In this document: positions 49,001 to 56,559 of the stretch, in pieces
How positions within the stretch are numbered: the stretch's first letter is position 1
Layout: each line of letters starts with the position of its first letter
From: Opisthocomus hoazin
Taxonomy: Eukaryota > Chordata > Aves > Opisthocomiformes > Opisthocomidae
Length of the DNA: 64,000 nt
Assembly: GCF_030867145.1 (NCBI RefSeq)
Contig: NC_134414.1
Span: 133,002,465 to 133,066,464, forward strand
Direction of reading: 5' to 3'
The notes under the pieces: generated by a model
Told to the model about the DNA's origin: nothing
Database searches by the model: none
What the model saw: only the letters and a program-made list of their open reading frames with translations
Made by a program: the position numbers and the translations under genes

Positions 49001-51319
49001 TCTTATGCTAGTCTTCTGATGGTCACATTAACTTGGCCATGATCTAGTCCTACAAGAGTACTTATTACAGTAAGAATTGTGCCCAATAAGAAATGTTTAT
49101 GAGGTCAAGACAACATTTAAGATTAAATTCACCCACAGCCATAACTGGTCAGGATTCTTATCTGTCTCAACTAAAGGTATCCCACTAATGCCACTCCAGC
49201 TACTCCAAATTAGACAAGTACAATTTTAAAAATAGATTAAATATCCTTAGCTTTAAATTTGCACAGCCTCAACAGAAAGGATACGTAAGAGTAAGAAGGT
49301 CAATTGGTATCCCAGAGTCTTCAGTGACAAATGGCCGTGAACATATATCTTCATAGTTATAGAAGAAAGTTTCTGAGATTTTCTCTTCTACCTTCTCAGG
49401 CCTTTTTTGTGCCTCCGAGGGTACTTCACTATTATCTCGCTCTTCCGAATCACCTTCTGCATCTCAGAAGTCATAAAGAAAATTTATATTCACCATAAAT
49501 TTTAGGCTCCTTGCTCATATTTGCACCTAACTGCAAAAGGCAAGGATTCACGCATTCCCTGCCTCCTCCAACAGAGTAATAGGCACTCCGTAGATGAAAA
49601 CAGAAGTACAATGTCTTAGTAACAGTTTGTCCTGGAACAGGTGCTCCCTCAGGCTGTTAAAAACTTTACTGTGAATATTCAAAACCAAAGAATTTAAAGA
49701 AGAAAAATTTTGAAAGTGTTTTAAAAAATATTGATTTTAAAACTCAAGACCTACCAAAGTAGTTCAGTTCAGCTTTGCTTAGTGTTTAGGTCTCAGCTTC
49801 AGAAACCAAAAGTTTAAAGTGTCTTTTTTTAGTAGCTATTGAACACACATCATTACACAAAAGAATTAGTAAAAACACATGCAACAGACCATAAGAAGAC
49901 ACCATTGTCCTCAAAAAGGCATACATGTCACGTGTGACCCAGTTGAGTTCTTTGCCGGACTGCAATGCAGAATACGGTCAACTTAACTTCTGACTAGTCA
50001 TAAGCACTTGTTAAAAGTACTTTTCAGTTTGACACCTCAGATCAAATCCCTGTTACCTATTTCGTAAGCTTTTCGCCCTGTCTTGATTTTTTTCTGTCCT
50101 AGATGTTCTATGAAAAACAACCAAAGAGCTCAGAGACCAGCTTTGGGAAAGAGCAAAATCAAGTACACACGGTAAATCAGCTGAAAGGGAGCAGAGAAAC
50201 TCAATAACTGTAACTTGATAGCACTCATCTGAGATGCTGTTCATAACAATAACAGTGAAAAAATGAAACTAGAAAGTAGTGGGATTTTTAAGGTCGCGCC
50301 AACATCTCCTCAGTGGAAAGCAGTACTTACCAACGCTCTCAGTGTCTGATCCCACTTGCTCCACTTCTTCCTCCTGTTCCTCTGCAGTTGGTGATTCCTT
50401 TGGAAGACTTGTTTTGCTTTCTTCTGCAAAGGACAATTGGGATTACTCTCTTAGGTATGAATTCCTTTGACTAATTTGCTCACACATGCCATGTTAAATA
50501 AACACATAGCTCTGTAGTAGTAAAAAAAGACCAAAAACAAACCACCTTCTGCCCCACAGTGGACTTCCTGCTGTTTTGCATTAAGTGCAGGGAGAAGTTC
50601 GCTTTCAAAAAAACGTGTTTGAAAACTTAGGGCAAGGAAAGAAACATCCTATGACAGCAAAAAGGTTTAAAAGGAAGATCAAACAAATGGTGAAAGTAAT
50701 GTGCCAATATAAGCATGAAAAATCCTTCCAAAGTTCCACAGGAGACTCACTAATGGATTTTGTTATCCATGCTACCTAGATCTAGAGTGTTAGATGACAT
50801 GCAGAACATCTGAAATAGACAATGGACAGGCATTTCAAGATTAAAATGGTGTTAAAAAGAGAAATACAGATCTCTGACTGAAAGGGACTGGCAGAGTTAA
50901 TGAACTGATTGCAGTACTAGCTAGAGGGACAGGTCTAAGCAGCAAAACTTTTCAGGGGAGAGACTGTGGGTTGAGGGACAGTGGGAACTGCAGACACAGT
51001 GGTCAGCCCAGAACTTCACTGGAAGGGGTCACCTTTGGCCAGAGTCAAAACGAAATTTGGCAACACCATGAGCAGCAACTGAAGACCAACACATCCTAGT
51101 AAGGGGGATGTGGATGGAGAAGCCAGAAGCAACTGTCGATTCAATATTGAAATCACTGCATAATGGTGGCAAATACTCACGGACACCACTGTGATCTGCC
51201 TGTGCACCTTCTGCTGGCTTCTCATCAGCTTCCTCCTGTTCCCTTGGAAAAGATGGCATGTTCTCTTTACCTGGTGGTGGTGAAGGGGAGCTTTTAGTAT
51301 TTTTGCCTTCATCTAACAT
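6975..51319 (-). CDS. CFAP44: CFAP44 (WDR52), complete coding region, 34 coding exons
   Basis: CFAP44 is an axonemal protein of motile cilia and sperm flagella that works with CFAP43 in the tether/tether-head complex of inner dynein arm f (I1). In people, loss causes multiple morphological abnormalities of the sperm flagellum. Exon coordinates are given in the five block entries that follow. Every intron has GT/AG ends. Joined exons keep one frame and total 5,610 nt, giving 1,869 residues, close to the roughly 1,850 of the human protein as I recall it. Order: acidic low-complexity N-terminus (residues 1-136), WD40 propellers (about 137-900) interrupted by a Glu/Lys-rich insert, then a long coiled-coil half (about 900-1869). 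ATG at 51319 was chosen because an in-frame TAA directly precedes it and the downstream frame is continuous; a start slightly upstream through an unseen exon cannot be excluded. The alternative of CFAP43 or another WD/coiled-coil cilia protein is much less likely. Confidence 0.95.
14328..14810 (+). mobile_element. Solo LTR of an endogenous retrovirus, 483 bp
   Basis: Begins TGTTAT and ends ATAACA, a perfect 6-bp inverted terminal pair. Inside are a TATATAAA box at 14665-14672 and AATAAA at 14763-14768 in the correct LTR order, which gives plus orientation, antisense to CFAP44. U3 holds an imperfect direct repeat: TATGAATATGTATTAG occurs at 14588-14603 and again at 14642-14657, about 54 bp apart. 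No internal retroviral genes flank it, so it is a solo LTR. I could not find a convincing target-site duplication, so the exact ends are less certain than for the other two LTRs. Lies between CFAP44 coding exons 27 and 28. Confidence 0.75.
16580..16990 (-). mobile_element. Ancient CR1/L3-type 3' fragment
   Basis: Heavily decayed. Phrases such as ATTCATAATTTT...ACCTCTGCTACAACCC read on the plus strand resemble the reverse complement of the 3' region of old CR1/L3 elements of sauropsids (the 'cataattttatagacctctatcat' type). Boundaries are approximate. Lies between CFAP44 coding exons 25 and 26. Confidence 0.5.
16848..16971. repeat. Imperfect tandem duplication, 73-bp period
   Basis: CTTTTCCACACTATTCATAA starts at 16848 and again at 16921. 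About 51 bp of the second copy match the first with two differences, so it is one full 73-bp unit and one partial unit. It lies within the decayed CR1-like fragment and must have arisen after insertion, because the first copy continues into ordinary element sequence. Confidence 0.85.
19060..19982 (+). mobile_element. CR1 retrotransposon, older truncated copy, antisense to CFAP44
   Basis: Plus-strand sequence follows the CR1 ORF2 C-terminal region and 3'UTR: the segment corresponding to LWxMSQQCAL...KAGxTLGY, then the 'ggactggagcatatctcgtatgagg' block and a degenerate 3' end near 'aactttaatcactctgtgat'. Many frame-breaking changes show that it is an old copy. Lies in the large intron between CFAP44 coding exons 24 and 25. 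Confidence 0.88.
20690..20998 (-). mobile_element. CR1 retrotransposon 3' fragment
   Basis: Starts with the CR1 3' terminus read on plus (TCATAGAACCATAGATGG, then GGTTGG...CTAGTTCAACCCCCCTGC) and runs through the 'catctaccacctctgtgggtaacctgttcc' block. The subfamily differs from the young copies at 5.8 and 45.4 kb. Same intron as the preceding CR1, opposite orientation, so the two could pair in the pre-mRNA only weakly because they are diverged. Confidence 0.9.
25297..27266 (-). other. CFAP44: CFAP44 intron between exons 18 and 19, AT-rich, nothing recognised
   Basis: About 2 kb of AT-rich intron. Open frames at 26584-27074 have no recognisable domains and no splice support. No repeat family was identified with confidence. 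Confidence 0.5.
27589..30262 (-). mobile_element. CR1 retrotransposon, long copy of about 2.7 kb, in sense orientation in CFAP44
   Basis: Longest mobile element here. On the minus strand it begins inside ORF2, with the C-terminal part of the apurinic endonuclease domain ([17 protein letters not shown] and [12 protein letters not shown], about 29667-30041). It continues through the linker (29056-29648, in two frames), the reverse transcriptase (27971-29215) and the ORF2 tail (27666-27959), and ends with CR1 3' octamers at 27589-27603. ORF1 and the 5' end are missing. ORF2 is broken by at least three frame changes. Compared with the copy at 5.8-6.6 kb it also lacks about 100 bp near 27985. It lies in the CFAP44 intron between exons 17 and 18, with its 3' end only 51 bp from the exon 18 acceptor. 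Confidence 0.95.
27971..29215 (-). pseudogene. CR1 ORF2 reverse transcriptase segment, uninterrupted for 414 codons
   Basis: This frame contains the reverse transcriptase core in order: the fingers region ([20 protein letters not shown]), motif A ([17 protein letters not shown]), the GVPQGSVLG loop of motif B, and motif C (FADDTKLGG). The three catalytic Asp positions (motif A D, motif C DD) are all present. The frame is not a working protein: the endonuclease lies in other frames upstream and the C-terminal tail is displaced by a deletion, so it is a relic. It is cellular retrotransposon sequence, not a virus. Confidence 0.93.
32590..32800 (-). mobile_element. Ancient CR1-type 3' fragment
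   Basis: Plus-strand text 'aaaaatctcctgctatggtgactctacagcctgtgcaaactatttcagttcttcacc' follows the reverse complement of an old CR1/L3 3' coding tail (short quotes: TCTACAGCCTGTGCAAACTA). Strongly decayed, and ends are approximate. Lies between CFAP44 coding exons 15 and 16. Confidence 0.5.
33319..33348. repeat. A-rich simple repeat (AAAAC)n
   Basis: Short run of AAAAC units passing into poly(A), in the CFAP44 intron between exons 15 and 16. Confidence 0.8.
33943..35621 (-). other. CFAP44: CFAP44 intron between exons 14 and 15, nothing recognised
   Basis: AT-rich intron sequence of about 1.7 kb. I see no repeat that I can name and no extra exon with good splice sites and conserved coding. 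Confidence 0.5.
37880..38490 (-). mobile_element. CR1 retrotransposon, internal fragment
   Basis: Plus-strand text reads as reverse-complement CR1 ORF2: 'cccttcctaatgcagctcaggatgctgttgg' (the GILGCIR region), 'tgctggctcatgctcagc' (the MSQQCA region), 'aggtgcaggactttgcattt' and 'tttgtatcatctttgaacgtgctgagg' (the FADDTK region). Both ends are missing and frame is lost. Lies between CFAP44 coding exons 12 and 13. Confidence 0.9.
39505..40753 (-). other. CFAP44: CFAP44 intron between exons 11 and 12, nothing recognised
   Basis: About 1.25 kb of AT-rich intron. The open frame at 40177-40377 has no recognisable similarity and no splice support. Confidence 0.45.
42216..42880 (-). mobile_element. 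Solo LTR of an endogenous retrovirus, 665 bp, 5-bp target duplication
   Basis: Ends are TGTCCTAGTTT and AAACCAGGACA, inverted repeats with one mismatch, flanked on both sides by GTTAC (42211-42215 and 42881-42885), a 5-bp target-site duplication. Read on the minus strand it starts TGTCCTGGTTTCAACTGGGAT and later has the TTTACTTTATTGTCTTATTA stretch typical of a widespread avian LTR group. It is related to the LTR at 51905-52310, but the region corresponding to its CRE has decayed (TGACATGT). No internal retroviral genes, so it arose by LTR-LTR recombination. Same orientation as CFAP44, between coding exons 9 and 10. Confidence 0.9.
42925..43082 (-). mobile_element. CR1 3' fragment
   Basis: Plus text 'aaggatcatctagtcgaactgcctgacc...actgacagacatggggcatcaacca' is the reverse complement of the CR1 3' region. 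It shares unusual words with the copy at 60335-60935 (the 'ttttggtcagcc' and 'cccttaataat' region), so both belong to one older subfamily. Sits 45 bp from the LTR at 42880. Confidence 0.85.
45358..45651 (+). mobile_element. CR1 retrotransposon, short young 3' copy
   Basis: About 290 bp holding the last part of ORF2, still open ([20 protein letters not shown] and LDAVLCSLL), then GGTTGGACTAGATGACCCAC and the terminal ATTCTGTGATTCTGTG octamers. Very similar to the 5770-6090 part of the first CR1, but on the opposite strand. Lies between CFAP44 coding exons 6 and 7, antisense to the gene. Confidence 0.94.
47791..47807. repeat. Poly(A) run
   Basis: About 17 consecutive A on the plus strand in the CFAP44 intron between exons 4 and 5. 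No adjoining element could be recognised as its source. Confidence 0.7.
49285..51319 (-). other. CFAP44: CFAP44 coding exons 1-3: acidic disordered N-terminus
   Basis: Exons 51181-51319 (139 nt, carries ATG), 50331-50423 (93 nt) and 49285-49462 (178 nt) encode residues 1 to about 137. The segment is rich in Glu, Ser and Pro (for example [17 protein letters not shown]) and is probably disordered; human CFAP44 also has a long acidic N-terminus. Exon 3 ends with the more conserved stretch [16 protein letters not shown] leading into the first propeller. The acceptor of exon 1 is not clear: a weak candidate AAAG lies just upstream at about 51342, so some 5'UTR probably shares this exon. Confidence 0.8.
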
Positions 51320-51904
51320 TTAGACCATTTTTATTTCCTCTCGAATGCTTTGAGATTCCCAAAGATAATATTTATGTTCTATCTGTACACTACAAATATG
51401 GATAACCCAAAGATATGTCCTAATTTGTAGGGTGAATTCATTGGTTCACATTTTAGGACTCCGGGCCCTGTGTACAGTGTTGTAGAAAGATTAAATACCG
51501 TTTAACAGGGGAAGATGAAGACAGATTTACATTTTTGGAGCTTCTCTTTAATATACTGATGGGCAATTTGGTTTTGAGACAACAAGGCTATTCCTCCACC
51601 TTTCTGGTGGACTTCACAAAAATGTCAGGAGATAGACATTCTGAGACCATCGAATATCTTGAATGGAGAAGCAGGAGAAATGAATCTTTAAGAAAACATT
51701 ACTTTCTTCAAAACATTCTATATGCAGGGAAAGTGAATTAATAAAATTAACACCAAACAAAACACTTTAAACAGCTTAACTAACAGCCCCCATCAATTTT
51801 TCAGCTTTCAGACTATCATTTTCAGAGTGCTACAGTTTCACTAGTTACCATTGTCCTCTGGATTGGAAAATATCCAAATTGTTTCATATAAAAACCAAAC
51901 ACAT

Positions 51905-52310
51905 TGTTTCGGTTTCGGCTGCCGCCGGCAACAAAAGCGCCACGCGGCCGCGCCTCCCCCCGCCGCGGTGCGGAGGAGAATGGAAAGAAAGAGGCAGAAA
52001 CCGGTGGGTCGGGATAAGGGCAGTTTAACAGAACAGCACACAGAGGGAAACAGGAACAACAACGATACAGATAAGGAGAAAACACGACAAAACAGACCGC
52101 ACAACAGACCTGCTCTCTCGGACAGGACCGGCACCGCGCCCCCCCAAGCCGCGAGCGAGTCCCCCCCCCACGCCCCGGAACCCAGCGTGACGTCACATGG
52201 TATGGAATACCAGGCTCTGTTTGGCCAGGTGGGGTCAGCCCCCACCCCCCGGCTGTGCCCCTTCCTGGAGTCCGGTGAAAATTAACCCTGTCCTGGCCAA
52301 ACCCAGGACA
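51905..52310 (-). mobile_element. Solo LTR, CpG-rich, with intact CRE, sense orientation upstream of CFAP44 coding exon 1
   Basis: 406 bp from TGTTTCGG to CCCAGGACA, flanked by CACAT at 51900-51904 and 52311-52315, a 5-bp target-site duplication. On the minus strand it begins TGTCCTGGGTTTGGCCAGGA. It is much richer in G+C and CpG than the surrounding intron and contains a perfect cAMP-response element TGACGTCA at 52188-52195. No clear TATA box. Related to the LTR at 42216-42880 but shorter and better preserved. It lies about 585 bp upstream of the CFAP44 ATG exon on the same strand, within the first (5') intron if the non-coding exon is in the CpG island. The long open frames read through it are by-products of its base composition. 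Confidence 0.9.
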
Positions 52311-52315
52311 CACAT

Positions 52316-55165
52316 TTACATAAACTGCTGACAGAAGCAAACAAGCACAAGCATTGCTCTTGTTCTAAATTTGTTATTTTTGATTTCATGGTCTCCATTT
52401 CCAGATAAAACACCTTAAAATGAACATTGAAGCAGTTTTGTACAAATATCACAGCTATAAAATGCTATAAGAAGTCACAAAATTCAAAAGTTGAATGTAA
52501 AGATACCTAAATATTCAGAAAAACATATATAGGCAGGATGCTAATAAATCTCTTTTTATGTGTAAGCCTGACTTTGGTACCAAGAAAAAGTCCCTAAAAA
52601 TGCAATTCCTGTTTCTGGCTTTGGGTCAGAATCCATTCAGGAAAAGATCTTGAGAGGCATTTCAGACTTTTCAGGTATTTCATGAAAAGCAAAGTGTCCA
52701 AACATTACGCCATCCACCAGAAGGACAGTGGGCGCAAAGCAACAGTGTAGACATTTTGTTCTCGTTATTGTTCTTGTAGTCAGTCTGCCCTACTCAATCT
52801 TCATGTGAAGGTTTTGAGTCTCTGCCAGAGTCTGACTTTCCTGCATGATTTCATTCAAGAATTACAATGAGCTTTTACCCCTGAGGAGTGCTGAGAAAAA
52901 CTTGAAAACAGACATGCAGAAAGCTTAACATTCAGAAAACAAATTGAAAGAACACAATTGCAATATATCTCAATATATTTAAATGAAATTCATGAGTTTT
53001 TAATGGGGTAACAGAACTGATATCACTGAAGTTGAAGAAATAGTTACAGAGCAGTTGCATGAATATATAGTGGAGTGTTCAGAAACCTGAATTCTAATTC
53101 CAACCCCAGTAATGACATGTACAATTTCTATCAGCCATTTCACCTCTGGCTGTCTCAGTTATCTCTTGTGAAAAATGAGATAATAATACTTACCCATCTT
53201 TGTAAAATGTTGTGATATCCATAGAGAAAAGTGCTATAACGTTTCAAATTATTGTAACTAATTAGCAACCATTTATCTTCTAAAAAGTAAGACTATCAGA
53301 GTTTTCATTATAAATTAATTCCTATCTGGAAAACGCTTTAGGCTGAAAGAGGGTAGGTACATTTCCGCCTGCATTGATATCTGGGTTCTGGTTAAAGAAG
53401 GCAATTGCAATGTCACTGTGCATATTACTGGGATGGCGCTCAAGCAGTGTGCCAAAACAGATTTTGAAATTAAAGACTCTGAGGAGACTCAAGGCGGGAA
53501 CACGTCTACTTTGGTTGCAGCTTCTGGGTTTCACAGGTTGACCGATCCAGAAAACTTTCGTGTAGTTTCACTGTGACAAAGGTGTGCGTCTCTCCGAATG
53601 CTGGTGTTCTTTTCCTGTATTTCTTTTTTTGAGATAGTTTTCCTCAATAAGCTAGAATTCAGTCTTTTGATACTGAAAACTAAATAGTGGCAAGTAGAAC
53701 TGGTGTGAAGTGGGAAAAAATCCCAAGCTAGCAACCAGACATTTTTGCCAACCCTAATTATACGCTATGTCTGATCAGGACAGTATTATTTTTTATCCCC
53801 TAGTCCTAATAATTCAAGGTACTCAGCTGAAACACTGTACAGACCCACATCAGTTCCACCATTTAGCTTTCTGAGAACTCATGCAGCAGTGAATTCAGGC
53901 TTTCTGTGTTTCAGTGGAATTTAGACTAAGGTCCATTTTCTTTCAAATTGCCTTTCTCTTAGCTATGTTCTCAAAAGCCACAGCTCGCCTCAGAATGTAG
54001 AAATCAGTGCATTTGGGTATATTCTTTCAGTTATTTCAAAACTAAGATGCTTCCTGGCAAATTTGCTGCCACACAGAATCCTTACATATAGGAGCTTCTC
54101 AAAAACTCTCAGTAAATTTGGACATTGAGAGATTTCTCATCTCAGACAATTGTCTCATTCATTGAAAATACAGGACAATTAAATCAAGTGGGTGTTTATT
54201 TGGTAACAAGTAAGCACATTCACTGAGATGACATCACTTCCTTTGTATTTTGTCATCCTACATTCTTCCTCCTTCCAGAAAAAAAGGTGTTTAAATGTGT
54301 ATGCCTCATAAATGCAGTGCTTGCCTTCATAAATCCTGTGACTAACACTTCAACTGTATAAAATGCATGAAATTAAGTAATGATCAAAATGCAGCCTACA
54401 GCACACCATCGAACAACTCGAAGCATTCCTTTTAGCCTTCAGACCACATCAGAGTACATCAGCAATTTACTGGGCCGCTGAGGAGCCCATCATGTGCAAG
54501 CAGCAGTTTTGCAAAACTTACCTTCGTTCAAAAAATTTTAAAGTCTTTTAATGCTTATATACACAATGAAAAATATCCAAGTGTAAATCAAGCATGGCTA
54601 TCCAGTGCTGTCTGTGTATCATTATCAGTCAACATTACTACAAACTTAGTAATAAAAGCCAGTTTCAGGCAATTAACCCAAAATCCCAAGGAAGGAATTT
54701 TTTGTACTAGAGGATATTGCTGTCTCTCTTACAACAGCTAAAAGACTTGAGAGCAAGGAGAATAACAGGAGGTATCAATTCTCACGGCAGTAAAGGTTAA
54801 GAATATAAAATATTTACTAGTCAGAAACTGAGACAACGAGGATAAAGCTACGAGGCAGGATCTAGACACATCTTTACCATAGCCCCTTTGTCTCTTTTTC
54901 CCTCCCATCAGAGAGAGAAATTAAGTGAACAGGAGAGCCCTGCTTAGAACCTTGCTATTGCTCTGTTGCATACATTCAAATCAAAATATTTTCCTACAAA
55001 ATTAGGGGAAGTAAAACCTAACTCTAATCTCCAGCCTTACAACTAAAGCAGTCCTCTGCATGATCCAGATGTCCTAGCTCTGTCTCATGCAAGCACAAGT
55101 TTCGAGTCTCTTAAAGCCTGCCTTGTGGATAAAGGTTACCAGCTTTCCGTTAAGCCGAAACAGCA
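52316..55165 (-). other. CFAP44: 5' intron or upstream region of CFAP44, nothing recognised
   Basis: About 2.8 kb of AT-rich sequence between the LTR and the promoter region. I saw no exon with conserved coding and no repeat that I can name. An open frame on the minus strand at 53322-53534 is noted among the rejected items. Confidence 0.5.
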
Positions 55166-55174
55166 GCAGGTGAC

Positions 55175-55188
55175 ATCACCATGGTTAC
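55175..55188. promoter_or_regulatory. Second X-box-like palindrome
   Basis: ATCACCATGGTTAC resembles the RFX consensus GTNRCC-(0-3)-RGYAAC, with one mismatch in each half-site and an AT spacer. It is about 0.7 kb from the better site at 55896. Weak evidence on its own. Confidence 0.3.
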
Positions 55189-55895
55189 TTATTAACTTAC
55201 AGTGTAAAGGAAAATCATAAAAATTAACATGGGAACAGTGCCACAAATGCAACAGGTAATAAAATTAACTGCCTCACGGATGGTAAAGCAAAACCAACAA
55301 GTCCCACATTTCAGGTGAGGCACGTGGTGGTCTGTCTCAGCTGTAGAACATCCAGTCCTGCTTTACCATTCCAAAGCTCAGCATCTACAGGCGAACAGCA
55401 AAGGCTGTTCTCCTCCCAAAGCCCCCGCGCAGGAGGACTGGTCCCACACAGCCTCTGGCGCGCACAGGTGATGGCGGCGGCCTCGCAGAGCAGGGCGGGC
55501 CCAGCGCTGCCTCAGCCTGAGGCTCTCCCAAGGCCGCCTTCCGCCGGGACGCCAGGGAAAGGCCATGGGGAGGCAGAAGGGCCCCCCGACGGGCTGCTTG
55601 GCGGGGGACAGCAAAGGGGCAGGCAGGGACACCTGGAGCTCCTCGGGGAGAGCAGGGGAGGGCGCCATTGAGGGAGCCCCGGGGGGCGCAGTGAGGAGAC
55701 GCGCGGCAGCGGGCAGCGGGCAGCGGCGGGTGGATGAGGAGCGGGGTAGCTACAGGGGACAGGTCCACGGGACGCGGGGACACACGGGGGCCTGCGGGCC
55801 CCCCGAGGGGCGATGCGGGCCCGTGTGAGGCCGGAGCGGTCCCCGACCCTCCCCACCACCCCGTACCGGGGGCCGCCGCCATCGCGGCGTTACTG

Positions 55896-55908
55896 GTTTC
55901 CAGGCAAC
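55896..55908. promoter_or_regulatory. RFX X-box-like site in the CFAP44/ILDR1 promoter
   Basis: GTTTCC-A-GGCAAC fits the vertebrate X-box GTNRCC-(0-3)-RGYAAC with a perfect right half and one mismatch in the left half. RFX factors bind such sites in promoters of ciliary genes, often with FOXJ1. Its place just where the CFAP44 transcript should begin fits the role of CFAP44 in motile cilia. Binding is inferred, not shown. Confidence 0.55.
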
Positions 55909-55959
55909 CGGTCCCGCGGCGCGCAGAGCGCCCCGGGAGCTGTAGCTCAGCGGGGGCGG

Positions 55960-55971
55960 CGCGCATGCGCA
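55960..55971. promoter_or_regulatory. NRF1 binding palindrome
   Basis: CGCGCATGCGCA matches the NRF1 consensus YGCGCAYGCGCR at all 12 positions. NRF1 sites are common in TATA-less bidirectional CpG-island promoters. It lies 52 bp from the X-box and about 590 bp upstream of the ILDR1 ATG. Confidence 0.65.
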
Positions 55972-56391
55972 GACTCGTGGGGAGCGGCGGGGGGGGGGTT
56001 CCGCCAGGCGGGGGCTGCCGGCGGCCGTTCGTTACCGGGTGTAACGAGCGGGGCCGGCGGGGCGCACCGCAGCTCCGGGTCCGCCGTAAATGAGAGGGGT
56101 GCCGCGGGTTTTTGTTTGGTTTCCTTTTTTAAAGTAACACCGCTTTTCGGCCGCCGCCGCGGTCTCCTCAGAACTCGGCGGGGAGAGTGAAATGAATCCC
56201 CCGAACTCCCCGCCCGCGGGGCGAAGCCGGCGCCCCCGGGCCGCGGCGTCTCCCCGGGCGGCGGGGCTGGGGCGGAGCCGCGTGTCGGTGCCCGTGGCTC
56301 CGCGCACACCTGCGGGCGCGCTGCGTAGGCATCAAGGGGGGGGTGTTTAAGCGTTTTCCGAAGCTGGCGGCTGGTGTTTTGTCCGGCAGGG

Positions 56392-56411
56392 AGGCAGGCA
56401 GGCAGGCAGGC
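56392..56411. repeat. (AGGC)5 microsatellite in the ILDR1 5' region
   Basis: Five perfect AGGC units about 150 bp upstream of the ILDR1 start codon, probably within the 5'UTR or core promoter. Confidence 0.85.
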
Positions 56412-56436
56412 GTACCTGCCAGCGAGGGGCGGCGGA

Positions 56437-56457
56437 GGGAGGGGACTGGGGCCGGGG
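56437..56457 (+). promoter_or_regulatory. Predicted G-quadruplex upstream of the ILDR1 ATG
   Basis: Four runs of three or more G separated by loops of 1, 3 and 2 nt (GGG-A-GGGG-ACT-GGGG-CC-GGGG), which fits the canonical G3+N1-7 motif. It lies about 100 bp upstream of the start codon on the coding strand, so it could form in DNA or in the 5'UTR of the mRNA. Confidence 0.5.
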
Positions 56458-56559
56458 CAGCGCCCGGTCCTGGGACAGGTGCCACGGGAAGGGGAGGGCC
56501 TGTGGGCGCGGCGGGGTGGCCCGGCGCGACGTCCCCGGGCCGGCGGAGTAGGCAGCGCC

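Noticed and set aside
51822-52340. 172-codon minus-strand open frame over the LTR
   Set aside because: Follows the LTR base composition; no retroviral gene domain and no splice support.
53322-53534. 70-codon minus-strand frame with an unusually protein-like look
   Set aside because: No domain I can recognise, no flanking exon and weak start context. It lies in the 5' intron of CFAP44. A protein search could change this view, but I cannot support it.
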